Part shown: positions 63,824 to 64,000 of the stretch, piece after piece
How the letters are laid out: every line of letters begins with the position of its first letter
How positions within the stretch are numbered: position 1 is the first letter of the stretch
Source of the DNA: Microbulbifer sp. THAF38
GTDB lineage: Bacteria > Pseudomonadota > Gammaproteobacteria > Pseudomonadales > Cellvibrionaceae
Assembly: GCF_009363535.1 (NCBI RefSeq)
Contig: NZ_CP045369.1
Coordinates: 1,685,001 to 1,749,000, forward strand
Direction: 5' to 3'
Length of the DNA: 64,000 nucleotides
Translations under genes and position numbers: made by a program
Notes under the pieces: generated by a model
The model's database searches: none
Told to the model about the DNA's origin: nothing
What the model saw: the letters and a program-made list of their open reading frames with translations, nothing else

Positions 63824-64000
63824 ATGAGATTCATCGTAATTATTCTTTTAGTGCTGTTATTATCAGGCTGCTCAAGTAAGCCTGAATTGAGTCAGATACT
63901 GGATCAAGCGCTAGGGTATGCCCCGCTAAAACAATATGCGCTTGTCCAGCATGGGCGATCTCCCAAATTCTTGGATATTTGGCAAGGATATAATGAAAGT
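63824..64000 (+). CDS. Cassette 3: lipoprotein, partial at window end
   Basis: From the ATG at 63824 (MRFIVIILLVLLLSGCSSKP) the frame shows a lipobox LLSGC and runs to the window edge, so only 59 residues are visible. An alternative ATG at 63815 falls inside the attC core. The gene lies directly after attC 3, as cassette genes do. Confidence 0.7.
   Translation, partial: MRFIVIILLVLLLSGCSSKPELSQILDQALGYAPLKQYALVQHGRSPKFLDIWQGYNES

Overview
The window looks like a chromosomal segment of a marine gammaproteobacterium, most likely a Microbulbifer-like member of the Cellvibrionales. This is judged from gene content (TorF-type porin, ChrR/RpoE-type stress operon, BCCT plus choline dehydrogenase, SulP and YeeE/YedE sulfur genes, integron cassettes) and from protein style; no database search was possible. 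There is no rRNA, CRISPR array or intact transposase.

Layout. 1-2.2 kb: a broken DMT/EamA exporter next to a broken MocR-type regulator. 2.4-4.1 kb: a secreted protein and a GNAT acetyltransferase. 4.5-8.1 kb: an exported carotenoid-oxygenase-like protein with an exported FAD oxidase. 8.3-13.4 kb: a small membrane protein, an Lrp-type regulator and a fused indolepyruvate:ferredoxin oxidoreductase. 13.5-20.0 kb: an ECF sigma factor with its ChrR-type zinc anti-sigma factor, divergent from a six-gene NTF2-like/SDR/amine-oxidase/DUF1365/CFA-synthase/DUF2878 operon that carries a good ECF-type promoter. 20.1-25.8 kb: a TorF-like porin, betT-betA and a glycine-zipper lipoprotein. 25.9-32.6 kb: an alcohol dehydrogenase, hypothetical proteins, a patatin lipase, an AraC regulator and a small MscS-like channel. 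32.7-34.5 kb: SOS-controlled umuDC. 34.6-39.6 kb: a zinc-ribbon protein, an HxlR regulator with a perfect 19-bp palindrome, a tautomerase/AMP-ligase operon (ligase interrupted by a stop) and an intact EamA exporter. 40.1-41.3 kb: a second patatin.

41.4-52.5 kb is an accessory region bounded by two identical tRNA-Arg(ACG) genes in the same orientation. It holds a delta-class carbonic anhydrase, an FG-GAP repeat protein, a graveyard of broken frames (HsdR-like, phage-like and HNH-nuclease-like), a three-copy tandem family of secreted proteins with conserved ends and a divergent middle, an unknown two-gene operon, a TatA-like small protein and a truncated umuC pseudogene. It may be an old integration site.

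52.7-61.4 kb: a UvrD-type helicase, then a sulfur module. An ArsR/BigR-like repressor, two YeeE/YedE proteins and a SulP permease run leftward; a persulfide-dioxygenase-like enzyme, a DUF442 phosphatase/sulfurtransferase and a second SulP run rightward. 61.4-64 kb: a non-coding stretch, then at least three integron cassettes (small membrane protein, PAPS sulfotransferase, lipoprotein) separated by recognisable attC sites, with no integrase in the window.

Several otherwise conserved genes carry a single stop or frameshift (EamA, MocR, AMP-ligase, second umuC). This may be real decay or, for some, sequencing error.
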